Source: Methylobacteriaceae bacterium (GTDB lineage Bacteria; Pseudomonadota; Alphaproteobacteria; Rhizobiales; Beijerinckiaceae). Taken from it: DNA of 64,000 bases. Location of the stretch: positions 248,001 through 312,000 of the forward strand of contig JACKJC010000005.1 of assembly GCA_020638195.1 (NCBI GenBank), in the 5' to 3' direction. A program made the translations under genes and the position numbers. This document shows, in pieces, positions 35,446-46,200 of this stretch (position 1 is the stretch's first letter; each line of letters opens with the position of its first letter). The notes beneath the pieces are model-generated. The model was not told the DNA's origin. It worked only from the letters and a program-made list of their open reading frames with translations, and did no database searches.

Positions 35446-37067
35446 TGTTTTCGAACGCGCCGACCCGCCGCGTCTTTCTTGCGGGCGGTGTCGCCGTCGC
35501 GACAGGCGCGGCTTTTTCGAAGGCATTCGCGAACGACGCCGCCATAACGCTGCGCCTCGCGAGCAAGCCAGGCGACGAGATCAGCCCGCTCGTGTTCGGT
35601 TCCAACGAGATCGGCGTGATGGACGGCGGTCCGCCCTCGGCGGTCTTCGACAAGCGCGCCCGAGTCGCTGCGCGCCGCTTTGGCGGCGATCTCGCCACGA
35701 CCTATAATTGGGTCAACAACGCCTGCAACGCCGGCAAGAACCACAATCAGGCGAACGGCGGTTTCCTTTTGGAAACGATGCAGATTCCGCGCGGCGAATG
35801 GGCGCGCCCGGCGGTCGTCGTAGAGGCGATGCACGAGGCGTCCCTCGAGATGGGCGCCCGCAGCCTCGTGACCCTGCCGCTATCGCCTTACGTTGCGGCG
35901 GATATGGACGGCGTCGTCGACGCCTCGCAATCGGCGCCGTCGAAACGTTTCACGCCAACCAGGTGGACGACGGGCGCGCGCTCGAAAGACCCGATCGACC
36001 ACTCGGTCTGCGATCTGCCGCATCTCGTCGCGCGGCTCGTCGACAAGTACGGCGATGCGAAATCGGCGCGCGGCGTATTCGCTTACGCGCTCGACAACGA
36101 GCCGGGCCTGTGGACCAAGAACCATCCGCGGGCGATGCCTGCGCGCATGGCGATCGACGAGTTCATCGCGCGCTCGATCACGGCGGCGCGCGCCATCAAG
36201 GCCGTCGATCCCTCGGCGCTCGTTTTCGGTCCGTCGAGCTGGGGTGCGACCGAGATGGTCGACTTCCAGAACGCGCCGGACTGGGCGGCGCATGCGCGCT
36301 ACGGCAGTTTTCTCGCGCTTTATCTCGACGCGTTTCGCAAAGCTTCAGAACAGGACGGCAAACGCCTGCTCGATACGCTCGACATCCACTGGTACCCGTT
36401 CTCCAGTCGCGGCTCGTTGTTTCGCACCGATACCGAAAGCCTGGACGGCGCGCGCCTGGATGCGCCGCGCTCGCTCGATGAATACGGCTTTCGTGAAGAC
36501 TCGTGGGTCTCGCGCGCATTGCAGCGCAAGGAAGAGGACCGACCCGCTCTGCCCATCCTGCCGAGCTTGCGGCGCATTATCGCGCGCAATTTTTCAGGCA
36601 CCAAGCTCTCGGTCAGCGAATTCAACTACGGGCTCGGCAAACGCGTTCCGTCAGCGCTTGCCCTTGCCGATGCGCTCGGGCGTTATGCGACGAACGGCGT
36701 GTTCCTGGCGACGCATTGGGGCAGTCTCGCAAACCTTCTGAGTGAATCCTATCGGCTCTATCGCGCGCAGGATGTCGCCGGCGGCGCATTCGCCGGCCGA
36801 TCCGTGGCGGTGCAGCATCGTGGCGAGGGCGCGATGTCGGCCTTCGCGTCGGACGACGGCAAGGCGCTTCGTGTCGTCATTCTCAATCGCACATCACGAG
36901 AGATCGCAGTGGATATTGGCGTCTCACAGCGCAGGTTCCGGCAGGCGCAAGGCTTTGAATACGGTCAGCCGGCGTTCGGCGAACGAAATGAAGCGCCACA
37001 CGAACGCGAGGGCGGCATGCGGTTCGTGCTGCCCGCGTTTTCCGCGCGTCGCTATCTCTTCGTCTGA
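35445..37067 (+). CDS. Tat-exported glycoside hydrolase family 44-like enzyme
   Basis: A 540-residue secreted glycosidase. A twin-arginine signal (TRRVFLAGG, residues 7-15) precedes a GH44-like (beta/alpha)8 barrel. Glu219 in YALDNEPGLW is the likely acid/base and Glu392 in SVSEFNYG the likely nucleophile. ARRFGGDLATTYNWVNN near residue 76 and TLDIHWYPFSSRG near 311 are also GH44-like. The C-terminal part (about 440-540) is a small beta domain. GH44 enzymes cleave beta-1,4-glucans or xyloglucan. Inside an exopolysaccharide locus it more likely trims or releases the strain's own polymer. Confidence 0.85.
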   Translation: MFSNAPTRRVFLAGGVAVATGAAFSKAFANDAAITLRLASKPGDEISPLVFGSNEIGVMDGGPPSAVFDKRARVAARRFGGDLATTYNWVNNACNAGKNHNQANGGFLLETMQIPRGEWARPAVVVEAMHEASLEMGARSLVTLPLSPYVAADMDGVVDASQSAPSKRFTPTRWTTGARSKDPIDHSVCDLPHLVARLVDKYGDAKSARGVFAYALDNEPGLWTKNHPRAMPARMAIDEFIARSITAARAIKAVDPSALVFGPSSWGATEMVDFQNAPDWAAHARYGSFLALYLDAFRKASEQDGKRLLDTLDIHWYPFSSRGSLFRTDTESLDGARLDAPRSLDEYGFREDSWVSRALQRKEEDRPALPILPSLRRIIARNFSGTKLSVSEFNYGLGKRVPSALALADALGRYATNGVFLATHWGSLANLLSESYRLYRAQDVAGGAFAGRSVAVQHRGEGAMSAFASDDGKALRVVILNRTSREIAVDIGVSQRRFRQAQGFEYGQPAFGERNEAPHEREGGMRFVLPAFSARRYLFV

Positions 37068-38038
37068 AGCGAACGCGCGAGCCCCTCCGCCATGGAGACG
37101 CTGGGCGCATAGCCGAGAAGTTCGCGTGCGGCGCGCGTATCGTAATTCGCCTTTCGGGCAAACAGCGCAAGCTCGCCGCCAGTCGGTATCAGCGCCTGTT
37201 TCTCGAAGCCCGGCAGGCCGACACGTCGCCAGACTTTGGCGGCAAGCGCCAACGGCGCGCGCCGGGCGATCGTCGAGGCGTCGAGCGCGGGCAGGGCAGG
37301 GGCGCCGAGCGCAGCCGCAAGCGCCGTGAAATAGATGTTCCAGCTCGGCGTTTCCGGGCCGACCAAGTTGAGCGTGACGCAGCGTGGCAGCGCATCCCGC
37401 TCGTTCGCCAGGAGCCGCGCGGCGGCGCGGGATACGCAGCCGACGACATCGTCCACATGAACCAGCGCGGCGACGCCCGCGCCGTTCGCGCCAAACTCGC
37501 CCCAGACGCCGGCGCGAATGCGCTGCGACAGGCGATCGATCCAGTATCGGCTGCCGGCGCCGTAGACGATGCCCGGACGCAGGATGATCGCGCGTCGTTC
37601 GGGATGGGCCGCATCTTCGGCCCAGGCGCGCACGAGCTTCTCGCAGGCGATCTTTCCGCGCGCATAGGCGTCCAGGGCGCCAATGGAGCCGTCCGTCTCG
37701 ACGACATCGCCTTCGCGAGCGCCATAGACCGCGATCGAGCTGAAGTAGACGATGCTGTTCGCCCGCGCCTCGTCCATGGCCGCGAGCAGATTGGCGCATT
37801 GACGCTCCATTGCGCCGACATCGCCATAGGCCGTGTGGACGACGAGCCGGCTGCCGTCGAGCGCCGCGCGTGTTTGCGCGACGTCGTCGAGGTCGCAGAC
37901 AATTTCGTTCGCGTTCGAGACGCGACGGACGCCGGCTAGCGTTCCGAAACCCTCCTTGACCAGCGCCGCAACCAGCGCTGCGCCGATAAAGCCGCGTCCG
38001 CCCGTGACGAGAATACGTGAAGTGCCGAGGTTGTTCAT
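37052..38038 (-). CDS. NAD-dependent epimerase/dehydratase
   Basis: A 328-residue extended SDR protein. ILVTGGRGFIGAALVAALVK holds the GxxGxxG motif, VYFSSIAVYG carries the catalytic serine, and DAYARGKIACEKLV the Tyr-x-x-x-Lys. RPGIVYGAGSRYWIDRL and LVHVDDVV follow in family order. It would modify a nucleotide sugar for the polysaccharide. Its 3' end overlaps the convergent GH44-type gene by 16 bp, and its ATG overlaps the flippase stop (ATGA). Confidence 0.9.
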   Translation of the reverse strand: MNNLGTSRILVTGGRGFIGAALVAALVKEGFGTLAGVRRVSNANEIVCDLDDVAQTRAALDGSRLVVHTAYGDVGAMERQCANLLAAMDEARANSIVYFSSIAVYGAREGDVVETDGSIGALDAYARGKIACEKLVRAWAEDAAHPERRAIILRPGIVYGAGSRYWIDRLSQRIRAGVWGEFGANGAGVAALVHVDDVVGCVSRAAARLLANERDALPRCVTLNLVGPETPSWNIYFTALAAALGAPALPALDASTIARRAPLALAAKVWRRVGLPGFEKQALIPTGGELALFARKANYDTRAARELLGYAPSVSMAEGLARSLQTKR

Positions 38039-39516
38039 CGAGCTGCTGGCCGTTCTGTGCCGTTCGGCGATCCCGGCAGGTAGGCCAGCAGGAAAGACGC
38101 CTGCCGCCGCGCGAAGATCGCGAGAAGTCCGAAATAGATGATCACGCCAGTTGGGATGAGGATCGCGAGTTGCGCCATCGGCGTGTGCATCGACATCATG
38201 CGATGCAGGATCGCGACGGCGACGGCCATCGTCGTGGAGAGAAGCCAGGCCGGCGCAAGAGCCGCCAGCCGTTCGCGGCGAGGCCAGGCGAAGCCTCTCA
38301 TCGGTAGACCTATCGCGAACAAGGGACGCACGAGATCTCCGGCGATGCGCGAGAGACCCACGCTGATCGGCCCGAGCCAGGCGAATCCGGTGAGAACCAG
38401 AACGATGGCGAGAAGGCCGATCAGAAGCGAATAGAAGCTGATTTCCGGTCGCGCCTGCGATGAAAAAGCCGTGAAGAACAGGCCCGCTGGCACGGCGATC
38501 GCGCTCGCGACCGACAGGCAGACGCCGATCACGATCGCATCGTCCCATCCAGGTCCCGCGACGAGCGGCAGAAGCACGGGCGCGATCGCCGCAATGCCGG
38601 CGAAGACAGGCGTCGTCAGCAGCGCCGATTGCGAGATGACCTCGCCGCCGAGACGACGCAGATTGCCGATGTCGCGCCCGGCCCGCGCGAAGAAGGTGAA
38701 AGCGATATTGTGACCTGTCGCCACGATCGCGCCGCGCACGGGCTCGATCAGCCGCATCGCCATGTTCGTCTGGCCGAGCATGGCGGTGCCGTAAAAGATC
38801 TGGACGAGATTGTTGAACGCCAGATAGGTCAGCGTGTCGGTGAGTCGCGACATGAAGGAGACGCCGGCGAAACGCCCGAGGTCGCCTATATGCGCGGACG
38901 ACCATTTCGGCATGATGATGTAGCCGATGCGCGCTTGAAGGACGAGGGCGCGAGCGACGACCACGAGTAAACGCTGCGCCACCAGGGCCCACAAGCCGTA
39001 GCCCATGAAAGCCATGCACAGGGCCATGCCGACGCCGATGACGTGGCCGAGCATCGTGGCGTAGGCGACTTCGTTGAAGCGTCGCAATCGGCGCGCAAGC
39101 GCGGTCAGAATGTCGGAGTGCCCGCTGAAGAAGATCGACGCCATGGCGACTGGCAGCAGAGCGCCGATTTCGGGCTCTCCGTAGAATCGCGCGAGATAAT
39201 GAGCCGCGACGGCGGATAGAGCGAGAATGACGAGGCCGATCAACCAGGAGGCGCCGAGCGCCGCGCGCAAGTGCGCGGTGCGCAGGTGACGGCGTTGTGT
39301 GAGAGCCTCCTCGAACGGCGCGCCCACGAATATCGCCGCGACCGTAACGATCGTGAGTACGAGCGCGGTGACGCCGAAATCGCGCGGCTCGAGCAGTCGC
39401 GAAAACACGATCGTGCTGCCCGTCATCAGCGCCAGACGCGAGACCGCATCCAGCCCGGCCCAGCCGAGCCAGCTGACAAGTCGGGATTTCGAGGCCCTTC
39501 GGCCGGGTCGTGTCAT
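38035..39516 (-). CDS. Wzx-type oligosaccharide flippase
   Basis: A 493-residue polytopic membrane protein of the MOP/MATE polysaccharide-flippase type, with about 12-14 hydrophobic segments. TGSTIVFSRLLEPRDFGVTA at the N-terminus and APFEEALTQR are typical of lipopolysaccharide/exopolysaccharide Wzx proteins. It should flip the lipid-linked repeat unit to the periplasm for the Wzy-type polymerase at 33024. It is translationally coupled to the downstream epimerase gene and follows the chain-length gene by 17 bp. Confidence 0.9.
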   Translation of the reverse strand: MTRPGRRASKSRLVSWLGWAGLDAVSRLALMTGSTIVFSRLLEPRDFGVTALVLTIVTVAAIFVGAPFEEALTQRRHLRTAHLRAALGASWLIGLVILALSAVAAHYLARFYGEPEIGALLPVAMASIFFSGHSDILTALARRLRRFNEVAYATMLGHVIGVGMALCMAFMGYGLWALVAQRLLVVVARALVLQARIGYIIMPKWSSAHIGDLGRFAGVSFMSRLTDTLTYLAFNNLVQIFYGTAMLGQTNMAMRLIEPVRGAIVATGHNIAFTFFARAGRDIGNLRRLGGEVISQSALLTTPVFAGIAAIAPVLLPLVAGPGWDDAIVIGVCLSVASAIAVPAGLFFTAFSSQARPEISFYSLLIGLLAIVLVLTGFAWLGPISVGLSRIAGDLVRPLFAIGLPMRGFAWPRRERLAALAPAWLLSTTMAVAVAILHRMMSMHTPMAQLAILIPTGVIIYFGLLAIFARRQASFLLAYLPGSPNGTERPAAR

Positions 39517-39533
39517 GACGTGTCGATCGAACC

Positions 39534-41009
39534 TCAGCCGAAACGATAGCGCACGGGCACTTCGATTGGCATGTAGGATTGCGGGAGCGGCTGCGGCGCC
39601 GGCCGCGGCGTCGGCGCTGCGGCGGGACGCAGCAGATTGACGAGCGCTATGGCGGCGAAGACGGCGAAGCCGAGCAATAGTCCGACGAACATGCCCAGGC
39701 CGCCGAAAATCGCCATCTTGGGGGCGAGGCGCTGGCGCTCGGGCGCGCGCGCCATGGAGACGATGCGCAGATTTCCGGCGTCGATCCGTCCGAATTCCTT
39801 CGCTTCGCGCGAGCGGGTTTCAAAGGACTCGAGCAATTTGCGATTGGCGTCGACTTCCTGAGAGATTTCACGCAGTTCGATCTCGGACTGCCGGGCGTGG
39901 GTGACCTTTGTCGTCAGGCCGGCGACCGTTTGCGAGAGTATCTGCTGCTCGTTGCGCGCCCGCGAAACATCGGCGCGCGCCGCAAAGCGGATGGCGCGCA
40001 TTTCGGTCGCGATCGCCTTTTCGACCTGCGACAGGCTGGAGCGTGCGGCGACGAGGGCAGGGTGCCGTGCGCCGACGCGGGCGGAGAGCGGCGCGATTTC
40101 GACCAAGGCCCGGTTACGCTGATCGAGCAATTGCGAGAGTGCGCGCGTGTCGGCCTCGGCTCCGAGCGCGCCGAGCGCATTGGGGTTTTGCGCGGCAGAC
40201 TCGATCTGCTTCAGACGCGCGCTGGCGCGATCGAATTTCACCTGGGAATCGTTGAGCGCGGTTGTCGCGGCGGCGAGCTGCTGCTCCACGAGCAGACGGT
40301 CGCCGACACGGACTAGATTTTTATCGCGCCGGTACCGTTCCGCCTTGGCTTCTGATTGCGCGAGCGCCGCGCGCAGCGTATCCAGCCTGCTCGACAGGTC
40401 GGCGGTGAGGCGGGCGGCCGCGTCGTTGCGCGTCGCGGCGTCTTCCTCGATATAGGCGGCTACAATTCCGCTCGAGCGCCGAGCTGCGATCTCCGGCGAG
40501 GGGCCGCTCATTGCGACATCGACGACGAAGCTGCGCTCGGCGCGCTTGACGGTCAGCGAGCGACGCAGAAGGGCGAGCGCGGCGTCCCAATCGCCCTTGG
40601 CGTCGGTTCTCGGGCATTTGCCCGCAAGACCATAGGCGGCGGGGTCCGCCTTTCCCGCTTCGAAGCAGGCCGTCTGAACCAGTCGCGAGAGAACGCGCTC
40701 GGACCGCAGGACGCCCATCTGACTTTCCACGAAGTTGATCGCGGCATTGGCGTCGTAATTGCCGATCGTCAGATCGTTGTTGAAGAGCTTGAAACCTCGC
40801 GGATCGAACAGAAGCTGCGTGCTGGCCTCATATTTCGCCGGCAGAACATACTTGCCGACAAGGCCGGCGCCGGCTCCCGCGAGCGCGCAAACCACGAGAA
40901 TCCAGGACCTGCCGCGCATGAGCTCGAAGAAATGAACGACGGCGGGCCCCCAGGGGCCCTCGTCGTTTCGTGACCAGCCACGCTGATCTATCCTCGAATA
41001 ATAGGTCAT
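39534..41009 (-). CDS. Wzz/GumC-type polysaccharide chain-length protein
   Basis: A 491-residue inner-membrane polysaccharide co-polymerase. It has TM1 at about 36-54 (WILVVCALAGAGAGLVGKYV), a large periplasmic part with coiled coil (TLRAALAQSEAKAERYRRDK, then LARLKQIES-like segments) and TM2 at about 440-465 (MAIFGGLGMFVGLLLGFAVF). A Pro-rich tail (PTPRPAPQPLPQ) follows. No C-terminal tyrosine-kinase (Walker) domain is present, so it is the GumC/ExoP-lacking-kinase form. It sets chain length together with the polymerase. Confidence 0.9.
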   Translation of the reverse strand: MTYYSRIDQRGWSRNDEGPWGPAVVHFFELMRGRSWILVVCALAGAGAGLVGKYVLPAKYEASTQLLFDPRGFKLFNNDLTIGNYDANAAINFVESQMGVLRSERVLSRLVQTACFEAGKADPAAYGLAGKCPRTDAKGDWDAALALLRRSLTVKRAERSFVVDVAMSGPSPEIAARRSSGIVAAYIEEDAATRNDAAARLTADLSSRLDTLRAALAQSEAKAERYRRDKNLVRVGDRLLVEQQLAAATTALNDSQVKFDRASARLKQIESAAQNPNALGALGAEADTRALSQLLDQRNRALVEIAPLSARVGARHPALVAARSSLSQVEKAIATEMRAIRFAARADVSRARNEQQILSQTVAGLTTKVTHARQSEIELREISQEVDANRKLLESFETRSREAKEFGRIDAGNLRIVSMARAPERQRLAPKMAIFGGLGMFVGLLLGFAVFAAIALVNLLRPAAAPTPRPAPQPLPQSYMPIEVPVRYRFG

Positions 41010-41256
41010 GGACGCACATGCCTGTTGAAAGTTCTGTCTTACGTTACGGTCACGTCGCTCACGCAAGTTTTAATGAAATTGCGGAAGTCGTGGACATGGT
41101 TATGTCGACGTAAAGGTTTGCGTCGCTTCCCGGCGCGAATGCGCATAAACGAGGCGCGCCGGTCGACGCGCCATGGCGATTTTTGAACGCGTCAACGCCG
41201 GGAGCCGACGGAAAATCGTGTGTCGTATGGTTGACGCTTGATGAACGACGCTTCGT

Positions 41257-42762
41257 TCAGCGCGCGTTGGAGTAAGCTTTGCGCGAGAACAGCGTGAGGC
41301 ACATGATCCAGATGTCGAACACCAGCGACCAATTGTCGATATAGTGGAGGTCGTAGCGAACGCGCCGCAAGATCTTCTCCGGCGTGTCGGTTTCTCCACG
41401 AAGACCATTGACTTGCGCCCAGCCGGTAATGCCGGGCTTCACGTTGTGGCGGCGCGCGTACAGGGAGATCTCGGTTTCGAAAGCCATGTCGTGGACGAGC
41501 GCGTGCGGGCGCGGGCCGACCAGCGACATTTCACCCCGCAGGACGTTCAGCAACTGGGGCAGTTCGTCGATGTTGTAACGGCGCAGAAGACGGCCGACGC
41601 CTGTTACGCGTGGATCGTTGGCCGTCGCCTGGCGTATCGCCGCGCCTTGCTCCGTGGTCTGCATCGAACGGAATTTGAAGATCCGGAACTGCGTCTTGTT
41701 GAAGCCGTGACGTGTCTGCAGGTAGAAAACCGGACCAGCGCTGTCGAGCTTGATGGCGATCGCGACGAGCGCGAACAATGGCGCGAGCAGGACGAGAGCG
41801 ACGAGCGAGAGGCTGATGTCGCACATCCGTTTCAGCGAAGCGCCGACCGCGCTCATCGAGTCCGCCGGCAGGCGGAAGCTGGAGATTCCGGCCGCGCTGT
41901 TGAGCAGCGGGCCTGAGAAGCGGTGCAGCGGATTGTTTCGGTCGAGATGAAGATGGATCGCCGCCGGCACGCGCATGAAAGCGGTCATGCAGCTTTCCAC
42001 GGCGGCGGACTTCTCGATCGGCACGGCGATGATGATGTCATCGGGCATCAATCGACGCGCCGCTTCGACTGCCTCGGCAAGTTCGACGTCGAGCTGACGG
42101 CCCTTCTCGTCGAGTACGCGGGTGGAAACGACCTCCATGCCGCGTCGGGCGAGCGAATGCTGTTGTAGAAGCGTCCCGATCGCCGACCGGTCGCCGACGA
42201 TCATGACACGGGACGTGAGCATGTTGCCCTTGCCGGCATGGCGTTTGGTCAGGATCACGAGCGCCGCGCGGCTGGCGTACAGAGCGCCGAGACCCACGAA
42301 GTAGAAGACGACGAATGCGCCGCGAGAGGAATCGGCGATGGCGCGCAACATGAATCCCGCGGTCGCAGCCGCCAGAAACGCGCTGTTCCAGAGCGAGAAT
42401 ACGCGTTCGGCGTGACCGGCAAGGTCGAGATAGTCGCCGATCGCATAGGAATGACGTTTCACATTGAAGCCGACGAAGAGGAGCGCGGCGAAAATGCCGA
42501 GCTGGGCATTGTCGAACATGCCGCGATGCGCGCCGTGCGCGACCAGGTTGTAGAAATAGTCCGAGACCGAGAATGCCGCGAAGATGGCGATCAGATCGAC
42601 GATGCCGGCCTGGAGCGAAAAAAGGAATCGATTGTGGCGCACTTCTCGGCGCAAGGCCCGAGCGGCGCGCTCCGTCACTTCGCGGTCCGCTTGTGGCGCG
42701 AATGTGGCCTGCGTCCATTTTGTTGTCGTCTCGATCGAGACGGCGAATCCGAGATCGCTCAT
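41257..42762 (-). CDS. Polyprenyl-phosphate glycosyl-1-phosphate transferase (priming enzyme)
   Basis: A 501-residue WcaJ/ExoY-type priming transferase. Four or five N-terminal membrane segments are followed by a CoA-binding-like region (VMIVGDRSAIGTLLQQ) and a C-terminal catalytic domain. That domain contains KRMCDISLSLVALVLLAPLF, FRIFKFRSMQT, RRYNIDELPQLLNVLRGEMS, LVGPRPHALVHD and KPGITGWAQVNG. It loads the first sugar phosphate on undecaprenyl phosphate and so starts repeat-unit synthesis. A 247-bp gap separates it from the chain-length gene downstream. It is divergent from the cyclase/ATPase gene. Confidence 0.95.
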   Translation of the reverse strand: MSDLGFAVSIETTTKWTQATFAPQADREVTERAARALRREVRHNRFLFSLQAGIVDLIAIFAAFSVSDYFYNLVAHGAHRGMFDNAQLGIFAALLFVGFNVKRHSYAIGDYLDLAGHAERVFSLWNSAFLAAATAGFMLRAIADSSRGAFVVFYFVGLGALYASRAALVILTKRHAGKGNMLTSRVMIVGDRSAIGTLLQQHSLARRGMEVVSTRVLDEKGRQLDVELAEAVEAARRLMPDDIIIAVPIEKSAAVESCMTAFMRVPAAIHLHLDRNNPLHRFSGPLLNSAAGISSFRLPADSMSAVGASLKRMCDISLSLVALVLLAPLFALVAIAIKLDSAGPVFYLQTRHGFNKTQFRIFKFRSMQTTEQGAAIRQATANDPRVTGVGRLLRRYNIDELPQLLNVLRGEMSLVGPRPHALVHDMAFETEISLYARRHNVKPGITGWAQVNGLRGETDTPEKILRRVRYDLHYIDNWSLVFDIWIMCLTLFSRKAYSNAR

Positions 42763-43235
42763 GACGCCCCCGTCGGCGACTGAGCTGATTGGTCGCCTGA
42801 CAAGAGTGACCTAACGGCAGCGGCCTGAATGGGTGTCTAAAATTTGTACTGAATCGATCGTTTACCAGAGTTTCGGTGTCGAAATTGGCGCGTGTAAAGA
42901 AATGAACTTTGCCAGAATTTATGTTGGCGTTCTGCATTCATCGAGCGAGATTGAGTATTTTAGACAGATTTCACACTGAAATATCGTCTCGCGTAACGAA
43001 TATTTATGCCGACGCTGACGGTGTCTTAAAAAACATTTACCTTTATTGTTCGTTGCCTATCAGGCGCGACGCGTCATTGCCCGTCCGCGCAGGAAGTGGA
43101 TGCGCATCGCTGCAAAGAGCTAGGTGCGCCGCCCTTCGCCGCGTAAGATCGTCGAGCGCTCGCCGAGCGGGATCCATGCTTTCGAAGCGGAGGCAAATCA
43201 GGCAAACCAGAACCATTAGCCGATCCCGGACAGAG
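42763..43235. other. AT-richer divergent promoter region
   Basis: A 473-bp region between the divergent priming transferase and cyclase/ATPase genes, clearly richer in A+T than the rest. It contains an inverted repeat ATTTCA-CAC-TGAAAT (42968-42982) and several A/T tracts around 42950-43060. It probably holds promoters for both genes. Weak open frames extend the cyclase upstream but show no protein-like composition. Confidence 0.5.
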
Positions 43236-46200
43236 ATGAGCCCCCACCAAACCTCCGGACAAGCGCCTGGCGCACGCCGTCGACTGACGATCCTCTTCAC
43301 GGACCTCGTCGGTTCGACTTCGCTCGCGCGGGAGATGGAAGCAGAGGACTTCGCGACGCTGCTGCACGAATTGCGCGAGGTCTGCCGTATCGCGGCGGCT
43401 GCACGTGGCGGCGTCATTGCGCGCATGCAGGGCGACGGCGCCACGATCGTGTTCGGTCATCCGGCGCCCGGTGAGGACGATGGACGCCGGGCGGTCGACG
43501 CGGCGTTGGAGATTCACGAGAAGGTCGGCGCCATGCGGCCGGAGGGGCTGCCAGCGCGTATTCTGCCGCTGCGCATGCATTCCGGCATTCACGCCGGTAC
43601 GGCGCTGATTTCGGACGGGGATATCGAAAAGGGCGTCTTCGACCTCGTCGGCGATGTTCCGAACGTGGCGGCCCGCCTGTCGCAGCGCGCGGCGCCGGGG
43701 AAGGTGCTGGCGAGCGCCGACGCCTTGGGGCCGAATGCGCATTTCTTCCGTACGGGCGAGCCGGCCGACCTCTCTGGCGCCGGATTCGACCAGCCGGTGC
43801 ATGTCGTGCTTGGCCGAAGCGAAGCGACGAGCCGGTTCGAATCGACAGCCACCCGCGGTCTCACGCCCTTCATTGGACGAAGGGAGCTCGTCGAGCGCCT
43901 GCAGGCCTTCCTGCGCGACCCCGAAGCCACGCCGCGCGCCATTGTCGTTTCCGGCGGCGCCGGGCTCGGCAAGACGCGTCTGATCGAGGAGGTCTTGCGA
44001 TCGATCGGTCCGCGAGATCCCCTGATCTTGCGGGGCGGTTGCGAAAACTATCTCGGCGCGGAAACCCTTCAACCGTTCTTGCAGGCGGTTCGATCGTTCA
44101 TCGGCCTGAAGGACGGGCTTTCCGCCGAGGAGGCGCTTGCTTTGTCGCGTGAAGCGCTCGACCCCTGGCGCGGCGAAATCGGGCCACGCGTCGATTCCGT
44201 GCGTGGCCTCGTGGTCGCCAGTCCCGACATCCGTCCGGCGGAAGCCGCGACCCGCGCGGTGGACGATCTCGCCGCCTTCATTCAGGCGCTCGCCCGGTCA
44301 CGCCGCGTCGCGTTGATCGTCGACGACTGGCAATGGGCGGACGACGCCACGCGGCAACTCTTGTCTGCGCTGCTTCAATCCGCGGCGCCGTTGCGGGTCA
44401 TCCTCACCAGTCGCTCCCGCGACGACGAGGACCTCGTTGCCGGCGCTTCACAGATCGAACTGAAGCCGTTCGGCGGCGCCGAGACCGAGCGCGCGGCGCG
44501 GCGCTGGTTGCCGCAAGCGGATCCGTTCCTGATTGCGCGCATCCACGAATATGCCGGCGGCGTGCCGCTCTACATCGAGGAGCTGTGCCACCTCGCCTCC
44601 ACGGACAATCTGTCGCATGCCTTGCTGTCGGGCGGGCGCAGCGGCTGGATCGGCGCGTTGGTCACGTCGCGTCTGCAACGCTTGCCAGAGAAACAAGCTG
44701 ACATCGTGCGCGCCGCCGCCGTCGCCGGCAATTTCGCGCCTTATCGGTCGCTGATTGCGGCATGCGGCCAGATGCCGGACGAGGACACGTTGCGCGCGCT
44801 CGCCGAAGCCGACTTTCTCTTTGCCGACGCCGCGAGCGGCGGGTTGCGTTTCAAGCACGGCATTACCCGCGATTCCGTCTATGAATCGATCGGCCTGACG
44901 ACGCGCCGTATCCTGCATCGGCGTATCGCGGACGCGCATGCTTCGCGCGGCGCTGGCCTCGACCACGACGATACGCTCGAGGCGCTCGCCTATCACAGTT
45001 TCGGCGCGGGCGACTGGGAAAGGGCGACGCGGTTCGCGGAGCAGGCGGGCGACAAGGCGACGCTCGCTTTCGCGCTCGACCGCGCGCGCGCTCATTACAA
45101 GGCGGCGCTGGACGCCATGGACAATCTGTCCGAACGCGGCCGCGACATCGACCTGCACTGGTGCCTCGTCGTCAATAAGCTCGGCATGGCCAGCATTTTC
45201 GATCCGCTATCGCTGCGAAACGACGTCTCCCTGTTCGAACGAGCGGCAGAGCTGGCGCGCCGGATCGGCGATGTCGACGCCGAAGCGCGCGCCAAATACT
45301 GGCTCGGCTACATGTGCTACGGCTTCGGGCGGTTTCGCGAGGGCGTGGTTCACGCGCGGAGCGCCGCCGAACTGGCGCGCAAGGCCGGCGATGCGCGCCT
45401 GATCGCGCAGGTCGACGCCACGCTCGGTCAGATCCTCGCCGCCGCCGGCCGCTACGACGAGGCGCTCACGCTGATCGACGCGGCGGTCGTGACGAAGAAG
45501 CGCGCGGCGCGGCCTGGCGGCGGCGTTGCGATCGGCTCGGCGTATGCGCTGTCGTGTGAAGCGAGCATCCTTGCCGATCGCGGAGATTTCGCAGCAGCAG
45601 ACGCCTGTTTCAGCGAGGCGACGGCATTGCTCGGCGGATCGAACCACCCCGTCGCCAATTCCATGCGCAACTGGCGCGCCGTCTCTCTCGTTTGGCGAGG
45701 CGCATGGGAGGAGGCGGAAGCGCTCGCGGTCGAGAATGCGCGCGTCGCGGAGAACATGCGCGGGCTCTTGCTTCTGGCGGCCTCTCGCGCCGCCGCGGGC
45801 TTCGCGCGCTGGCGCCGCACCGGCGACGCCGAAGCCCTCCAGCAATTGCGCGACGCAATTCGCTGGATGGAGGGTCGTGACTTCAAGTTCTTCGTGTCTG
45901 TTCAGTACAGCTGGCTGGTCGAAGCCTGCGCCGATGTCGACGATATCACGAATGCGCGGCGCTATGCGGCGCATGTCCTGCTGCGTGCGCGGGATGGCGA
46001 GCGCCTGGGCGAGGCCGCCGTCAGTCGCGCGCTCGCAGGGCTCGCCGCAAAGGCCGGCCGTCCCGACGACGTCGCCCGCTGGATGAAGCGCGCGGATCTC
46101 TCGGCGCGCCTGCGCGGCTCGAGGCGCGAGAATGCGCTCAACGAGGCGCTGTCAGCTCGCCTCGATGTGCGCGCGGACGAGCCCTGCAGCGCACGTCGCG

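Noticed and set aside
31995..41047. ACGTTAC words upstream of the WecB/TagA/CpsF gene (31995) and the chain-length gene (41041) as a shared operator
   Set aside because: They are only seven bases, with different flanks and orientation context, so chance is likely.
42909..43235. Longer N-terminus for the cyclase/ATPase protein (about 109 extra residues)
   Set aside because: The extra part is AT-richer and lacks protein-like composition, and class III cyclase domains normally start close to the LTILFTDLVGST block. The ATG at 43236 suffices.
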